57,506 bases of DNA from a virus. The translations under genes were made by a program, and so were the position numbers. Below the pieces are notes generated by a model that saw only the letters and a list, made by a program, of their open reading frames with translations, had not been told where the DNA came from and ran no database searches. Positions 7,875 through 16,709 of this stretch are shown piece after piece (within the stretch, counting starts at the first letter, position 1; every line of letters begins with the position of its first letter). Location of the stretch: positions 1 to 57,506 of the IMG/VR virus record IMGVR_UViG_3300032322_001172. One strand, given 5' to 3'.

Positions 7875-9710
7875 TTATAATATCACCGATTCAATCAATT
7901 TAATTCCTGTGTCATCGCTCGATTCTAATGCTATTGCAAATACATCAGCGAATTGATGGAATGAAGCATGTACCGCGCAGCCATTATCTGAAGCTACTAA
8001 TCGATCTCCCTTCTTTATACTACCTACTACTTTGACTGGTACACGACCTTTCAAAGCTACTGCTTGACCTTCTGCTTCGCTATTCATTAGATAGGCTGGT
8101 TTTTCTGATATAGCACCGATAGCACGATCACCAAATACAGATGCACGAACTTCTTTTTCACCGCCTACTGTAACTACTGTACCTACAGAATAATAAGTAT
8201 CTGTATTGTATATCTCTGCTAAGTCAGCGTATCTTGCTGCTGTAGCTGTTCCTTGGAATAAATTAGCTGTTATGTTACCGCCAGAGTCTCTAGCAGCTAT
8301 TGTATTAGCTGTTGCTGTTAGAGCAGTAGATCTGTATTCGGTTCCAACTAATAATTGATCAGATTTTTCTGCTATTCCTTTAAAAATTCTTGCTGTGATA
8401 TCGCCATTAGGATCTCTAATAGGAACTGAGGATTTATCTCCTAGTTCTGTAATACCGTCTTCAGCTAATGGAAATCCTATCGATGGTTTATAAACTGTTA
8501 ATCTATCAGCTGTAGTCGATGAGTTAGCGGATCCTGTACAATCTCCTTGCAATGTTCCAATAATACTTGCACCGGTGTAACCGATAGTTTTAGTACTACC
8601 GTCGATCACTACTGTACCGTCGTCTGTTTGGTAAGTACCTTTGAATATTGTGATAGGCTGAGATACATCAACTACCGGCGAAGTTGGAGTAGCTGAATTT
8701 AGATTTAAAACAACTCCAGATAAAGAGCCGTAAAATCTATCGGCATAGACATTTCTCCAAATAATTGTTTCTGTTCCGATATCGTATTGATTCGTTTCTC
8801 CAGGTTCTATACTGATTCTTCGAATCTTTAATACACTTCTAGGAGTAAGGCCACCCTCTGTGATTCTAAAGGTAATGTCGTTGCCTAATCTATTTTCAAA
8901 AACTAAATTTTCATTGTTTTCAACACGAACTCGTAGGTCGTTGTCGTTGCCTAATGTAAATCCAGAATCTCTAAAACTAACTTCTTGCTCAAAACTTTGA
9001 TTTCCTTTCTGTAGGAAATTAGTAGCAGGAACACCTCCTAAGAAATCAGCATTTCTAGCTGTTCCCCAGAATCTATGATTAGTTGTAGTAATTCCTGATT
9101 CAGACGAAATTAATGTGATACCTTGTTTTATTAGAGTAAAGTCTGTAGGTGATTCAGGATTTAAAGGATTTAATACTGTATTAAGAGTAAAATCTTCAGA
9201 AGCTCCACTTACTACTGCTATGGTTCTTCCGTTGGATACAAACTTAGCAATGGTTCTAGAAACATTGTTTATGTCTTTTACAGTCTGAGGAATAACTGCC
9301 GAGGTTGATAAGTCGGGACCGGTCTCCGGACCCACTAATACATAATCAGCTCCAGACCAAACATAGACCTGTTTGGCAGTAGAATCGTACCATAAATCGC
9401 CTACTTGCAATCCTGACGGTGCAGTAGAACTTACTTCAGCACCGCTGGCAGTTCTAAATTTAGTTCCGTCATAAAACTTGAGTTTTTTTACACCTGGTGT
9501 ACTATCAAACCATAGTTGACCGGATACTGCTTTTGGAGGAGGGCTTGTATTAGCAAAATTTTCTAATAAATGCAGGAAGTTTTCGTTTTGAGTTTCGCCG
9601 TATCCTGCGTAATTTTTTCCGATTAACCGTAAATCTGAAGTAGTATCTACAGTTCCATCTTCAATTGATGTAAAAAATGTTCCGTTATATCGATCAACCT
9701 GATAGGCCAT
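7875..9710 (-). CDS. tail fibre-like structural protein, paralogue 4 of 4
   Basis: This 611-residue protein is the last-transcribed member of four tandem paralogues. The first roughly 130 residues carry the family signature: DGT.DT..DL.L.GKNYAGYGE.qNENF.hLLENFAN, a vsGQLWFD motif, and a second GDLWYDST motif ending in LVGPE. The middle is variable and beta-rich. The C-terminal part has an ARYADLAEIY motif, then PAYLMN, then a GRVPVKVVGSIKKGD motif, a module shared with the neighbouring 708-residue paralogue. The GGAG in its leader is a plausible ribosome-binding site, and a late-promoter-like box lies 22 bases before the ATG. This type is known as a virion structural protein in T4-like phages of aquatic hosts. 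The exact placement on the tail is not known. Confidence 0.75.
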   Translation of the reverse strand: MAYQVDRYNGTFFTSIEDGTVDTTSDLRLIGKNYAGYGETQNENFLHLLENFANTSPPPKAVSGQLWFDSTPGVKKLKFYDGTKFRTASGAEVSSTAPSGLQVGDLWYDSTAKQVYVWSGADYVLVGPETGPDLSTSAVIPQTVKDINNVSRTIAKFVSNGRTIAVVSGASEDFTLNTVLNPLNPESPTDFTLIKQGITLISSESGITTTNHRFWGTARNADFLGGVPATNFLQKGNQSFEQEVSFRDSGFTLGNDNDLRVRVENNENLVFENRLGNDITFRITEGGLTPRSVLKIRRISIEPGETNQYDIGTETIIWRNVYADRFYGSLSGVVLNLNSATPTSPVVDVSQPITIFKGTYQTDDGTVVIDGSTKTIGYTGASIIGTLQGDCTGSANSSTTADRLTVYKPSIGFPLAEDGITELGDKSSVPIRDPNGDITARIFKGIAEKSDQLLVGTEYRSTALTATANTIAARDSGGNITANLFQGTATAARYADLAEIYNTDTYYSVGTVVTVGGEKEVRASVFGDRAIGAISEKPAYLMNSEAEGQAVALKGRVPVKVVGSIKKGDRLVASDNGCAVHASFHQFADVFAIALESSDDTGIKLIESVIL

Positions 9711-9732
9711 TATCTTGCTCCATTAATTCATA

Positions 9733-9740
9733 TATTTACC
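9733..9740 (-). promoter_or_regulatory. putative late promoter box (GGTAAATA)
   Basis: This is a TAAATA-core box in the 44-base gap, 22 bases before the ATG of the 611-residue fibre gene. The same GGTAAATA variant occurs before gp6 at 34712-34719. Two of eight positions differ from TATAAATA. Confidence 0.4.
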
Positions 9741-9754
9741 GTTTTATCGATATA

Positions 9755-11881
9755 TTATAAACGCCCTACTACAACCTCTATAATGCCTTCGGAACCTTCG
9801 AAATCTTGCAGAGCTTTACCGATAACTGTGCCTAATTTAGGATCTAAAGTAGGTCTAGCGTATCCATCGCCGCCACTAACTAGCATATCTCCTTTGCGAA
9901 TTTTTCCACGGACTTTACAAGGTACTCTGCCCTGTAGAGCTATTGCTACAACATGTTTTCCTTGTAGTGTGCTATTCATTAAATATGCAGGAAGAGTAGA
10001 AACTATACCTGCTACTCTGCGAGTTTCGTCTTCTGCTAAAGTTACTTCAAATTCACCGCCGAACTCTAAAACTGTTCCAGGAAGATATTCATTATCTGCT
10101 TGATAATTTTCAGCTAAGTCTGCATATCTAGCAGACGTTGCAGTTCCTTCAAAAAGTCCAGTAGTAAAAATACTGCTCGAACCCATGTCCAATGGCTTAT
10201 TCATAGTCCACTTATCGCCGGATACAGAATATAATAAAGATGCATTCGCAGCATCGACTAAAATACCTGCACCATCGGCTGCGGCTGCGCTTACACTTCC
10301 GCTGGCAATAGTTAAAGTTTTATCTTTTACTATTGTTTCTGTAGTATTGATAGCTAACACACTACCTTGTACTGTTAGATCTCCAGTGACTACTAGACTA
10401 CCATTAAGGGTAGTTGTTGTTCCTGACATCGGAGTTATTGAATCCGAATATACCGAACTGGAGTAAGTTTCATTTGTATAGAATTTATTCCATCTTCTGG
10501 AAAACATTCCTAAATTTACTTCGCCTGCACCTTCTTTAGTTAAAGTCGGAATCGATTCTCCTCCTAGATCAGAAGCTATAGTAGAAGGCAAAAATCTAAT
10601 TCTAGGATTAGGATTAATATAGGATGTATCTGTAAGTTCAATATCAATTGATCTTCCAGTTATTTGTGATTTAAAATAAGGATTAGAAGATCTAAATCCT
10701 ATTTTAATGTCATCGCCATCGCCGATAACAACGCCGGCACTGGCTACTGAAAGATCTAATAGTTTTCCTACTTGAACTAGCGAAGAAGATAAAACATTAT
10801 TTGCTAAAAAATTTCCAGTTAACGTAGTTGCACTAGCACCAACAGTAATATTTCGTGTACCGTCAAAATCTACACCATTAATCTGTCTTGCTGTTTCTAA
10901 TTTTGTAGCAGATCCTGCATTACCAGTTAGACTGGCGCCAATAAATTTTGCAGCTCGTACTTCATTGAAAGTACTAAATCCGGTAGTAATCTGCACATTA
11001 CCAACAACATTACCTACTAAGTTAGCAGTTATTTGGTTAGCTCTAAAATTACCTATAGTGTCTCTAGCTACAATCGATCCGTTGACGACATCTGAAGATG
11101 CATTGATCGACCATGTAGTATTGCCGGCACCATTAAAATTGTCTCCTAGTATATAATCACCGCGAATTAAAGAGCCGGGAGTAGTCGCAGTAATAGTAAT
11201 ATTGCTGCTACCGTCAAATCCAACACCATTTATAGTTCTTTTTGTTTCTAATTTTGTTGCTGTTTCTGCATTGCCTTTAAGCGGACCGTGAAAAAATACC
11301 TGACTATTAAGGGTAACTCCGTTGTAAATCTTAGTGAAACCTGAAATGATATTTTCTGTGGCCGGTGTGAATTCTCGTCCAGATATAATAGCAATGGGTG
11401 TTCCGTCAATTGTCAATTGTACTATTGGATTATCAACAGATTCTGTGTCTTTTATAACTACAGTTTTAGCTTTAGTTTCTCCGAATCCAGGAGCTACTTC
11501 CGGAGCTATGGCTTTCCACTCTTGACCATTATATAAATTCAATACTCCCAAGTCGGTTCTATACCAAAGCGAACCCGGAGCCGGAGTTTCAGGGGCTGTT
11601 GCCGAAACTGCTGAAGCACCTACTAATACCCATTTCTTTTCGGAATCGTATACATATACTAAATTCAATTCAGAATTGAACCATAGCTGTCCTGATACGG
11701 GTCCTCGAGGTGGTTTATTGTTGGCAAAGTTTTCTAGAAGATAAACGAAATTTTCATTTTGAATTTCGCCGTAGCCAACATAGTTTCTTCCTACTAAGGA
11801 TAAACTAGTAGTAGTATCTAAAGTCCCATCTTCTAATACTACTAACTCTTGACCATTGTATCTGTTTATAATGTATGGCAT
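9755..11881 (-). CDS. tail fibre-like structural protein, paralogue 3 of 4
   Basis: This 708-residue protein has the family N-terminus (LVGRNYVGYGEIQNENF, ENFANN, vsGQLWFNSE, GSLWYRTDLG). It has internal repeats of the type ETATKLETKRTINGV/ETARQINGVDFDG followed by a DGS/DGTRNIT motif, common in phage fibres. The C-terminal module matches the 611-residue neighbour (SARYADLAENY, PAYLMN, GRVPCKVRGKIRKGD). A clear AGGAG lies just before the ATG. The module resembles the C-terminal chaperone or processing regions of some phage fibres, but I see no convincing catalytic motif, so cleavage is not claimed. Confidence 0.75.
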   Translation of the reverse strand: MPYIINRYNGQELVVLEDGTLDTTTSLSLVGRNYVGYGEIQNENFVYLLENFANNKPPRGPVSGQLWFNSELNLVYVYDSEKKWVLVGASAVSATAPETPAPGSLWYRTDLGVLNLYNGQEWKAIAPEVAPGFGETKAKTVVIKDTESVDNPIVQLTIDGTPIAIISGREFTPATENIISGFTKIYNGVTLNSQVFFHGPLKGNAETATKLETKRTINGVGFDGSSNITITATTPGSLIRGDYILGDNFNGAGNTTWSINASSDVVNGSIVARDTIGNFRANQITANLVGNVVGNVQITTGFSTFNEVRAAKFIGASLTGNAGSATKLETARQINGVDFDGTRNITVGASATTLTGNFLANNVLSSSLVQVGKLLDLSVASAGVVIGDGDDIKIGFRSSNPYFKSQITGRSIDIELTDTSYINPNPRIRFLPSTIASDLGGESIPTLTKEGAGEVNLGMFSRRWNKFYTNETYSSSVYSDSITPMSGTTTTLNGSLVVTGDLTVQGSVLAINTTETIVKDKTLTIASGSVSAAAADGAGILVDAANASLLYSVSGDKWTMNKPLDMGSSSIFTTGLFEGTATSARYADLAENYQADNEYLPGTVLEFGGEFEVTLAEDETRRVAGIVSTLPAYLMNSTLQGKHVVAIALQGRVPCKVRGKIRKGDMLVSGGDGYARPTLDPKLGTVIGKALQDFEGSEGIIEVVVGRL

Positions 11882-11902
11882 TTTTTGCTCCTACCTATCC
11901 AA

Positions 11903-13864
11903 TTATGGTGGTAATAATGTATCTGAAATATGTGACCAAGCTCCTCCAGAAATTTGAAATCTTTTAATAACTCTAGTAAGACTAATACTTGGTGCTGAAA
12001 CTGTTGCTACGCCGATAGACGAATTAATTACAGCTGGGCCTGTTCCTGTTGGGGTATTAAATGTTCCGAATGTGAGTCCAGCGGATAATAACGGATTTAA
12101 ATCAAGACTAGTTGTAGAATTACTTGCAATAGTACATAAAATTGTAGCCCTGGTTCCGTTTCTATATCTTGGTGTTCTATTTCTAGCTGTTGCTGTATTG
12201 GGGTCTTCTGCCAATCCTTGATCTAGATAAAGAGGCGCGGTTCCGCCTGGACCATTTAAAATATTTTGAATAATGTAGTTGTTAGGCTTACCATCAGAAA
12301 GATCCATACTAAAAACTATCTCTCGAGTTTCTATGGTATCATCAACATATTCTTTAGTAGCTGCATCTTGTGCGCTGGTAGGATCAGCTAATCCTGTTAT
12401 TTTAGGACTACCGATTAATGCAATATTTCCTGTTCCGTTTGGTGCTAATTCTATGTTGCCGTTAAAATTTAATGATGATAATCTGTTACCATCTAAAAAT
12501 AAATTGTCTACTGTAAATTCATTCTGAATACCAAACACACTAAGACCGTTAGCTTGTGTTACAGCATTTGTTAATCTAAATGTACTGCCAATTTGTTCGA
12601 GCAGAGGTATTCCGTCAATAGCATAGTATTTTCCGTTAGATAGATTAATACTTTCAGTACTGTTCCACGAACCACTCATTAATGCCGGTAATGCATCATT
12701 ATATCCTTCAGCGATAGCTTCGGGAGAATTAGATGTGGCTGCTTGACCGAGACTTGACCAAACAAATGCATGTGATGTTGCACCTTGTAAAATTATTCCG
12801 CCTGTATCTGCATTTACATCTGTAGGAGTAACACCAGTTTGTTTAGCTAGAATAATATTTTTATCTTCCACTATTAAAGTTGAAGCATTTATTGTCACTG
12901 CATTACCCTGAACGGTTAGGTCTCCAGCAATCGTAACCGATCCACCGATTCTAACCTGACTCGAAGAAAATAACGGACTGTCATATATTCCTACTGTTCT
13001 AGATGATGCATCAATTAATAAAGCATTTTCTAAGTTAATACCTCTACGAGCAGCTAAACTTAATGTCTTAGAATCAGCATTATTAGAAATAGTAACATTA
13101 CTGTTCGATATACGGATGTTACATTGGTCACTCGAGCCTATGTCAACACCGAGGTCTGTTTTAACTTTAAAAGTTCCAGAAACTTCGTTGGCTGTATCTT
13201 TTCTAAGATATGTAGTTGCCGGTGTATTTCCTAAGTTCTCAGAATTAGTAGCTGTAACATTAAATTTATAAGTTGATAACGGTGTATCGCTTGCAGCATT
13301 AAATCCGGGATTAATAACTCCCGAATAACCAACAATTGGAATTTTAGGAGTAAAGCTATCTTTTGAGAAAATTCCTAATAAAACTCCACTATTGTATAAT
13401 AATGTTATAACTCGTGTTTGGTTCAATGTATCGAGCAAAGTCTTTACCTGAAATCCGCTCAGTCCCTGACTAGTGGAATAGGAAGGTCCTAATAAAATTG
13501 ACTGAGTGCCATCATAAAAATATAACTGCTTGTCAGTATTGTTGAACCATAGATCGCCAGTACCTAATGTAGTTGGCTGTGTGCCTGATATTGTTGCCGA
13601 ACTTACAGGAAGAAATTCAGTACCACTATAAACTTTTAATTTCAATTCAGTTGTATCAAACCATAACTGTCCTCTAATAGGTCTAGTCGGTTTAACAGTG
13701 CTGGCAAAATTTTCTAGTAGCTTGATAAAATTTTCATTAAGAGATTCACCGAATCCGCTGTAATTTCTACCTATCAAAGTTAAATCGGTACTGAGTGTAT
13801 CAATTTGTCCGTCTGGGACTGTTGATACTATGGTTCCGTCTGTTTTATTAATTTGATATGTCAT
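11903..13864 (-). CDS. tail fibre-like structural protein, paralogue 2 of 4
   Basis: This 653-residue protein has the family N-terminus (LIGRNYSGFGESLNENF, ENFAST, irGQLWFDT, GDLWFNNTDKQLYFYDG, LLGPS). The middle carries a VTIAGDLTVQGNAVTIN motif, which the 708-residue paralogue shares as a GDLTVQGS-type sequence. It also has a GLADPTSAQDAATKEYVDD motif around residue 510, which recurs in long tail fibres of many myophages. Its C-terminus differs from both neighbours and has neither the PAYLMN/GRVP module nor a collar domain. The set therefore looks like a common attachment head with exchanged tails. Confidence 0.75.
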   Translation of the reverse strand: MTYQINKTDGTIVSTVPDGQIDTLSTDLTLIGRNYSGFGESLNENFIKLLENFASTVKPTRPIRGQLWFDTTELKLKVYSGTEFLPVSSATISGTQPTTLGTGDLWFNNTDKQLYFYDGTQSILLGPSYSTSQGLSGFQVKTLLDTLNQTRVITLLYNSGVLLGIFSKDSFTPKIPIVGYSGVINPGFNAASDTPLSTYKFNVTATNSENLGNTPATTYLRKDTANEVSGTFKVKTDLGVDIGSSDQCNIRISNSNVTISNNADSKTLSLAARRGINLENALLIDASSRTVGIYDSPLFSSSQVRIGGSVTIAGDLTVQGNAVTINASTLIVEDKNIILAKQTGVTPTDVNADTGGIILQGATSHAFVWSSLGQAATSNSPEAIAEGYNDALPALMSGSWNSTESINLSNGKYYAIDGIPLLEQIGSTFRLTNAVTQANGLSVFGIQNEFTVDNLFLDGNRLSSLNFNGNIELAPNGTGNIALIGSPKITGLADPTSAQDAATKEYVDDTIETREIVFSMDLSDGKPNNYIIQNILNGPGGTAPLYLDQGLAEDPNTATARNRTPRYRNGTRATILCTIASNSTTSLDLNPLLSAGLTFGTFNTPTGTGPAVINSSIGVATVSAPSISLTRVIKRFQISGGAWSHISDTLLPP

Positions 13865-13880
13865 CTTTCGCTACCTAAAA

Positions 13881-16028
13881 TTATGATAAACTTGTTGTTG
13901 TGAAAGCAGGCGGACCGGATCTTATGATATAGTTAAAAGTCACATAAGGATTCATCAATGAAAAAGGTTGACTGAGCAGTGTGCTTTCGTTTGGTTTTTT
14001 CACTGGGCCTGCTTCTGAAAAATACTGTGCTGTACCAGGTGCGGTGGGTCCTGCTCCAGGAACCGCTGGTAAATTAACTGCTGTATCTAATCTCACTGCA
14101 GAATACTGTCTACCAGCATTGCTTAAAGTATGGGTGTGCTCTGGAATGTTTACTAATTGTAATCCATATGTAGACTGCCCTGCAGTTCCTCCGATAGTAA
14201 TCGCCTCGTTACCTTGTACTCGTCTAGGATTGGTTTCACCGCCGCCAGCTGAAGGATTACCGCCTGTTACATTTGGTACTGTAAGTCCGTTGAACATATT
14301 GTCAGCACCCAGCGGGAATCGTCCTCTTAAATCTGGTAATCTAAATGTATTGAATCCAGCATAAGGAGCAGTTCCTTTAAATTTTTCACCTACTACATCA
14401 AATAATAATGGGTATTGAACAATCTGTAATTCAGATCCGTCGCATAACAAAAATCCGTATGGAGCAGTAGATCCGGCGTAAGGAATTATTGATCCGATAG
14501 GTAATCCAAGATCGCCTATAAACCTATCCCTAGACATTTTTAACAATCCAGAAGATCCAGATGTTTCTGCCGATTGTCTATAAACTAAAACAAAGTCGTC
14601 CGACACAGACCTATTCGGAGTGGGTTCATTTCTATTTTTAATTAGGTTTGAAGTAAGCTGAGTATTAAATTGCTTATTGACTGTGCCTATTTGACCGTCG
14701 AACTGTATAGATTGTGAAATAACATCGCCAACTAACTGGAATGTGGTAACTGACTTTAAACTTGTTGCGGTATTTGCATTTCCGTTAATATTGCCGGCTA
14801 GTGTACCTACTAATTCGTCTGCAAATATCTTTTTAGTATAAATGTTTCTCCATCGTGTTGTAGAATCACCAAGATCATGGATATTAGCTTGTCGTGGTCT
14901 AATATCAGCCATCTGAGAAGTTCCAACAACACTAAATTGTGTTCCTACAGATAGATTCTTATCAACCCATAATCCTCCCGCTGTTCTAATACTACCAGTA
15001 TTAATATTTGTTGCTTCGTTAGTATTGGTAACAATTAACGAACCAGTAGCAGCAACAGATCCATCTACATCTAAAGCATATTCAGGAGATGCTCGATTAA
15101 TACCGATTTTATTGTCTAAAATTCTTAGTACAGTAGTAGCTACTCCATTTCTATTAACTTGAAGATCTAAACTCGAACCCGAAGATTTATTATAGATTTT
15201 TGCAGAGGTACTTGTATTAGAAATTTCAAAACTGTCATCTGCTCCGATAGTCAGTCCGGCATTATTTCTTATGTTCATTCCGTATTCTAGAATGTTCACA
15301 ATATCAGTTCTTAAAAACTTACTAGCATTGATCTCCGAACCCGAAATGGTTAACGAATCTGCTGATGATGCGGTTCCGAATAATTTAGGTTTCGCCGAAC
15401 CGCCAAATTGTGCCAACTCTTCTGCCGATCCTGGGGAATTAAGATTAATACCGGGCCGAATCGTTCTAAAACCAGGTATTGTAATTTTTGGTACAAAGGT
15501 GTCCTTACTAAAAACTGCAACAGGAATATCTGCAATATAAAAAATTAAAATACTTCTATTAACGTTATTTGTATCTGCTATGGTCTCTGTAACCGTTCCG
15601 TATCTTAATCCATCAATCGAACTTTCTGTAGGTCCTACTAACAGCCATCTTGTTCCTGTATAGATTCTCAACTGCTGATTAGTTGTATCTACCCAAAGCT
15701 CGCCGGTCGATGGATCTCTTAAACTTTCTTCAGATGGGCCTCTTTGAATTCCGCTAGCAGGTTTCCAACCGTTAGGTCCAGTTCCGTCATTGATTTGTAA
15801 ATTTTTAGTAGCAGAATCATACCATAATTGACCTTCTACTGCATTTAAAGGTTTATCAGCTCCGGCAAAATTTTCTAACAAGTGTATGAAATTCTCTGCT
15901 ATGATTCTTCCATAACCGGTTACATTTCTACCAGGAAGTACTAAACTAGTATCTGTACTAGAGGTATTGTCAAAAACCGTAATCGGGCTTTTGTTATTTT
16001 TATCTGTAAAATTAACTGTATATGGCAT
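13881..16028 (-). CDS. tail fibre-like protein with phage tail collar domain, paralogue 1 of 4
   Basis: This 715-residue protein is the first-transcribed of the four paralogues. The N-terminus carries LPGRNVTGYGRIIAENF, ENFAGA, veGQLWYDS and GELWVDTTNQQLRIYTG. Near residues 506-580 lies a phage tail collar domain: PIGSIIPYAGSTAPYGFLLCDG, then YPLLFDVVG and FRLPDLRGRFPLGAD. It is followed by IPEHTHTLSN and a C-terminal NPYVTFNYIIRSG. This is the classic collar/short-tail-fibre arrangement (as in T4 gp12 and microcystin-dependent proteins). It is the best candidate among the four for a short-tail-fibre-like receptor-contacting protein, which is an inference. Confidence 0.8.
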   Translation of the reverse strand: MPYTVNFTDKNNKSPITVFDNTSSTDTSLVLPGRNVTGYGRIIAENFIHLLENFAGADKPLNAVEGQLWYDSATKNLQINDGTGPNGWKPASGIQRGPSEESLRDPSTGELWVDTTNQQLRIYTGTRWLLVGPTESSIDGLRYGTVTETIADTNNVNRSILIFYIADIPVAVFSKDTFVPKITIPGFRTIRPGINLNSPGSAEELAQFGGSAKPKLFGTASSADSLTISGSEINASKFLRTDIVNILEYGMNIRNNAGLTIGADDSFEISNTSTSAKIYNKSSGSSLDLQVNRNGVATTVLRILDNKIGINRASPEYALDVDGSVAATGSLIVTNTNEATNINTGSIRTAGGLWVDKNLSVGTQFSVVGTSQMADIRPRQANIHDLGDSTTRWRNIYTKKIFADELVGTLAGNINGNANTATSLKSVTTFQLVGDVISQSIQFDGQIGTVNKQFNTQLTSNLIKNRNEPTPNRSVSDDFVLVYRQSAETSGSSGLLKMSRDRFIGDLGLPIGSIIPYAGSTAPYGFLLCDGSELQIVQYPLLFDVVGEKFKGTAPYAGFNTFRLPDLRGRFPLGADNMFNGLTVPNVTGGNPSAGGGETNPRRVQGNEAITIGGTAGQSTYGLQLVNIPEHTHTLSNAGRQYSAVRLDTAVNLPAVPGAGPTAPGTAQYFSEAGPVKKPNESTLLSQPFSLMNPYVTFNYIIRSGPPAFTTTSLS

Positions 16029-16031
16029 CTA

Positions 16032-16697
16032 TTATACCTCTGTAAATCCAGTTAAGCTCTGTATACGAATTGTATAATCTATCTGTAATAATCTATTCAA
16101 TGATTTTTGTACAGGATGGAACACAACATGAGTTAACAGTTTGCCTTCACCGTTGGGGTTATAACTCTTTAGTCCTAATTCATCAAAAATAAAATTACTG
16201 TCTAAGTCTTGACTATTGTCAAATGCTTCTTGATCAGCAATTTCACCGTAGTCTAAAGTACAGGAAATAAGAATATCACTATAGGTAGCTCCGCTGATAT
16301 GTCTTACTTCCATTTTATTTCTAGTAGGATCTAAGTTTTCAGCGGCATTTTGATCAACAACCTTAGCGTAAGTTTGATTATACAAACTGCTATTAATTCC
16401 TATAGTATTAGGAGTTAGATATGTAATTAACCCGGTAGGATCAACTATTGTTCCGCCGGTACCAAAAACCATTTGATAAATTGTTCCTACCCCCTGGCTC
16501 GATAAAGAATTAGCCATAGCCACTGACATATTCTCGTAATGAATAGCGTTTCTTTTATCGATGAAAACTTCTCCGTTTTCGGGATCAAATATTTTAATAT
16601 GCCCTTCAAAGTGGAAACCTCCGGTTTCGTTGGGCTTTGAATCCTCCGGAATTGACTGTTTTATAGGTTCATTCATATCGTTCTCTTTGTTTTCCAT
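16032..16697 (-). CDS. conserved virion structural protein of T4-like phages
   Basis: This protein has 221 residues from the ATG at 16697. It contains FEGHIKIFDPENGEVFIDKR followed by an NAIHYENMS motif (about residues 28-55), a segment I recognise only as typical of virion proteins in T4-like phages of aquatic bacteria. No enzymatic motif is visible. It lies between the giant structural gene (7 bases away) and the fibre paralogues, so a linker or baseplate role is likely. A late-promoter-like AATAAATA ends only 4 bases before the annotated ATG. If that box is used, the in-frame ATG at 16676 (residue 8, preceded by GAGAA) would be the better start. Confidence 0.65.
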   Translation of the reverse strand: MENKENDMNEPIKQSIPEDSKPNETGGFHFEGHIKIFDPENGEVFIDKRNAIHYENMSVAMANSLSSQGVGTIYQMVFGTGGTIVDPTGLITYLTPNTIGINSSLYNQTYAKVVDQNAAENLDPTRNKMEVRHISGATYSDILISCTLDYGEIADQEAFDNSQDLDSNFIFDELGLKSYNPNGEGKLLTHVVFHPVQKSLNRLLQIDYTIRIQSLTGFTEV

Positions 16698-16701
16698 AGT
16701 G

Positions 16702-16709
16702 TATTTATT
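16702..16709 (-). promoter_or_regulatory. putative late promoter box (AATAAATA), too close to the first ATG
   Basis: Seven of eight bases match TATAAATA. The box overlaps the end of the giant gene and lies 4 bases before the first ATG of the 221-residue gene. It would suit a start at the internal ATG (16676) better. It could equally be a chance match in AT-rich DNA. Confidence 0.3.
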
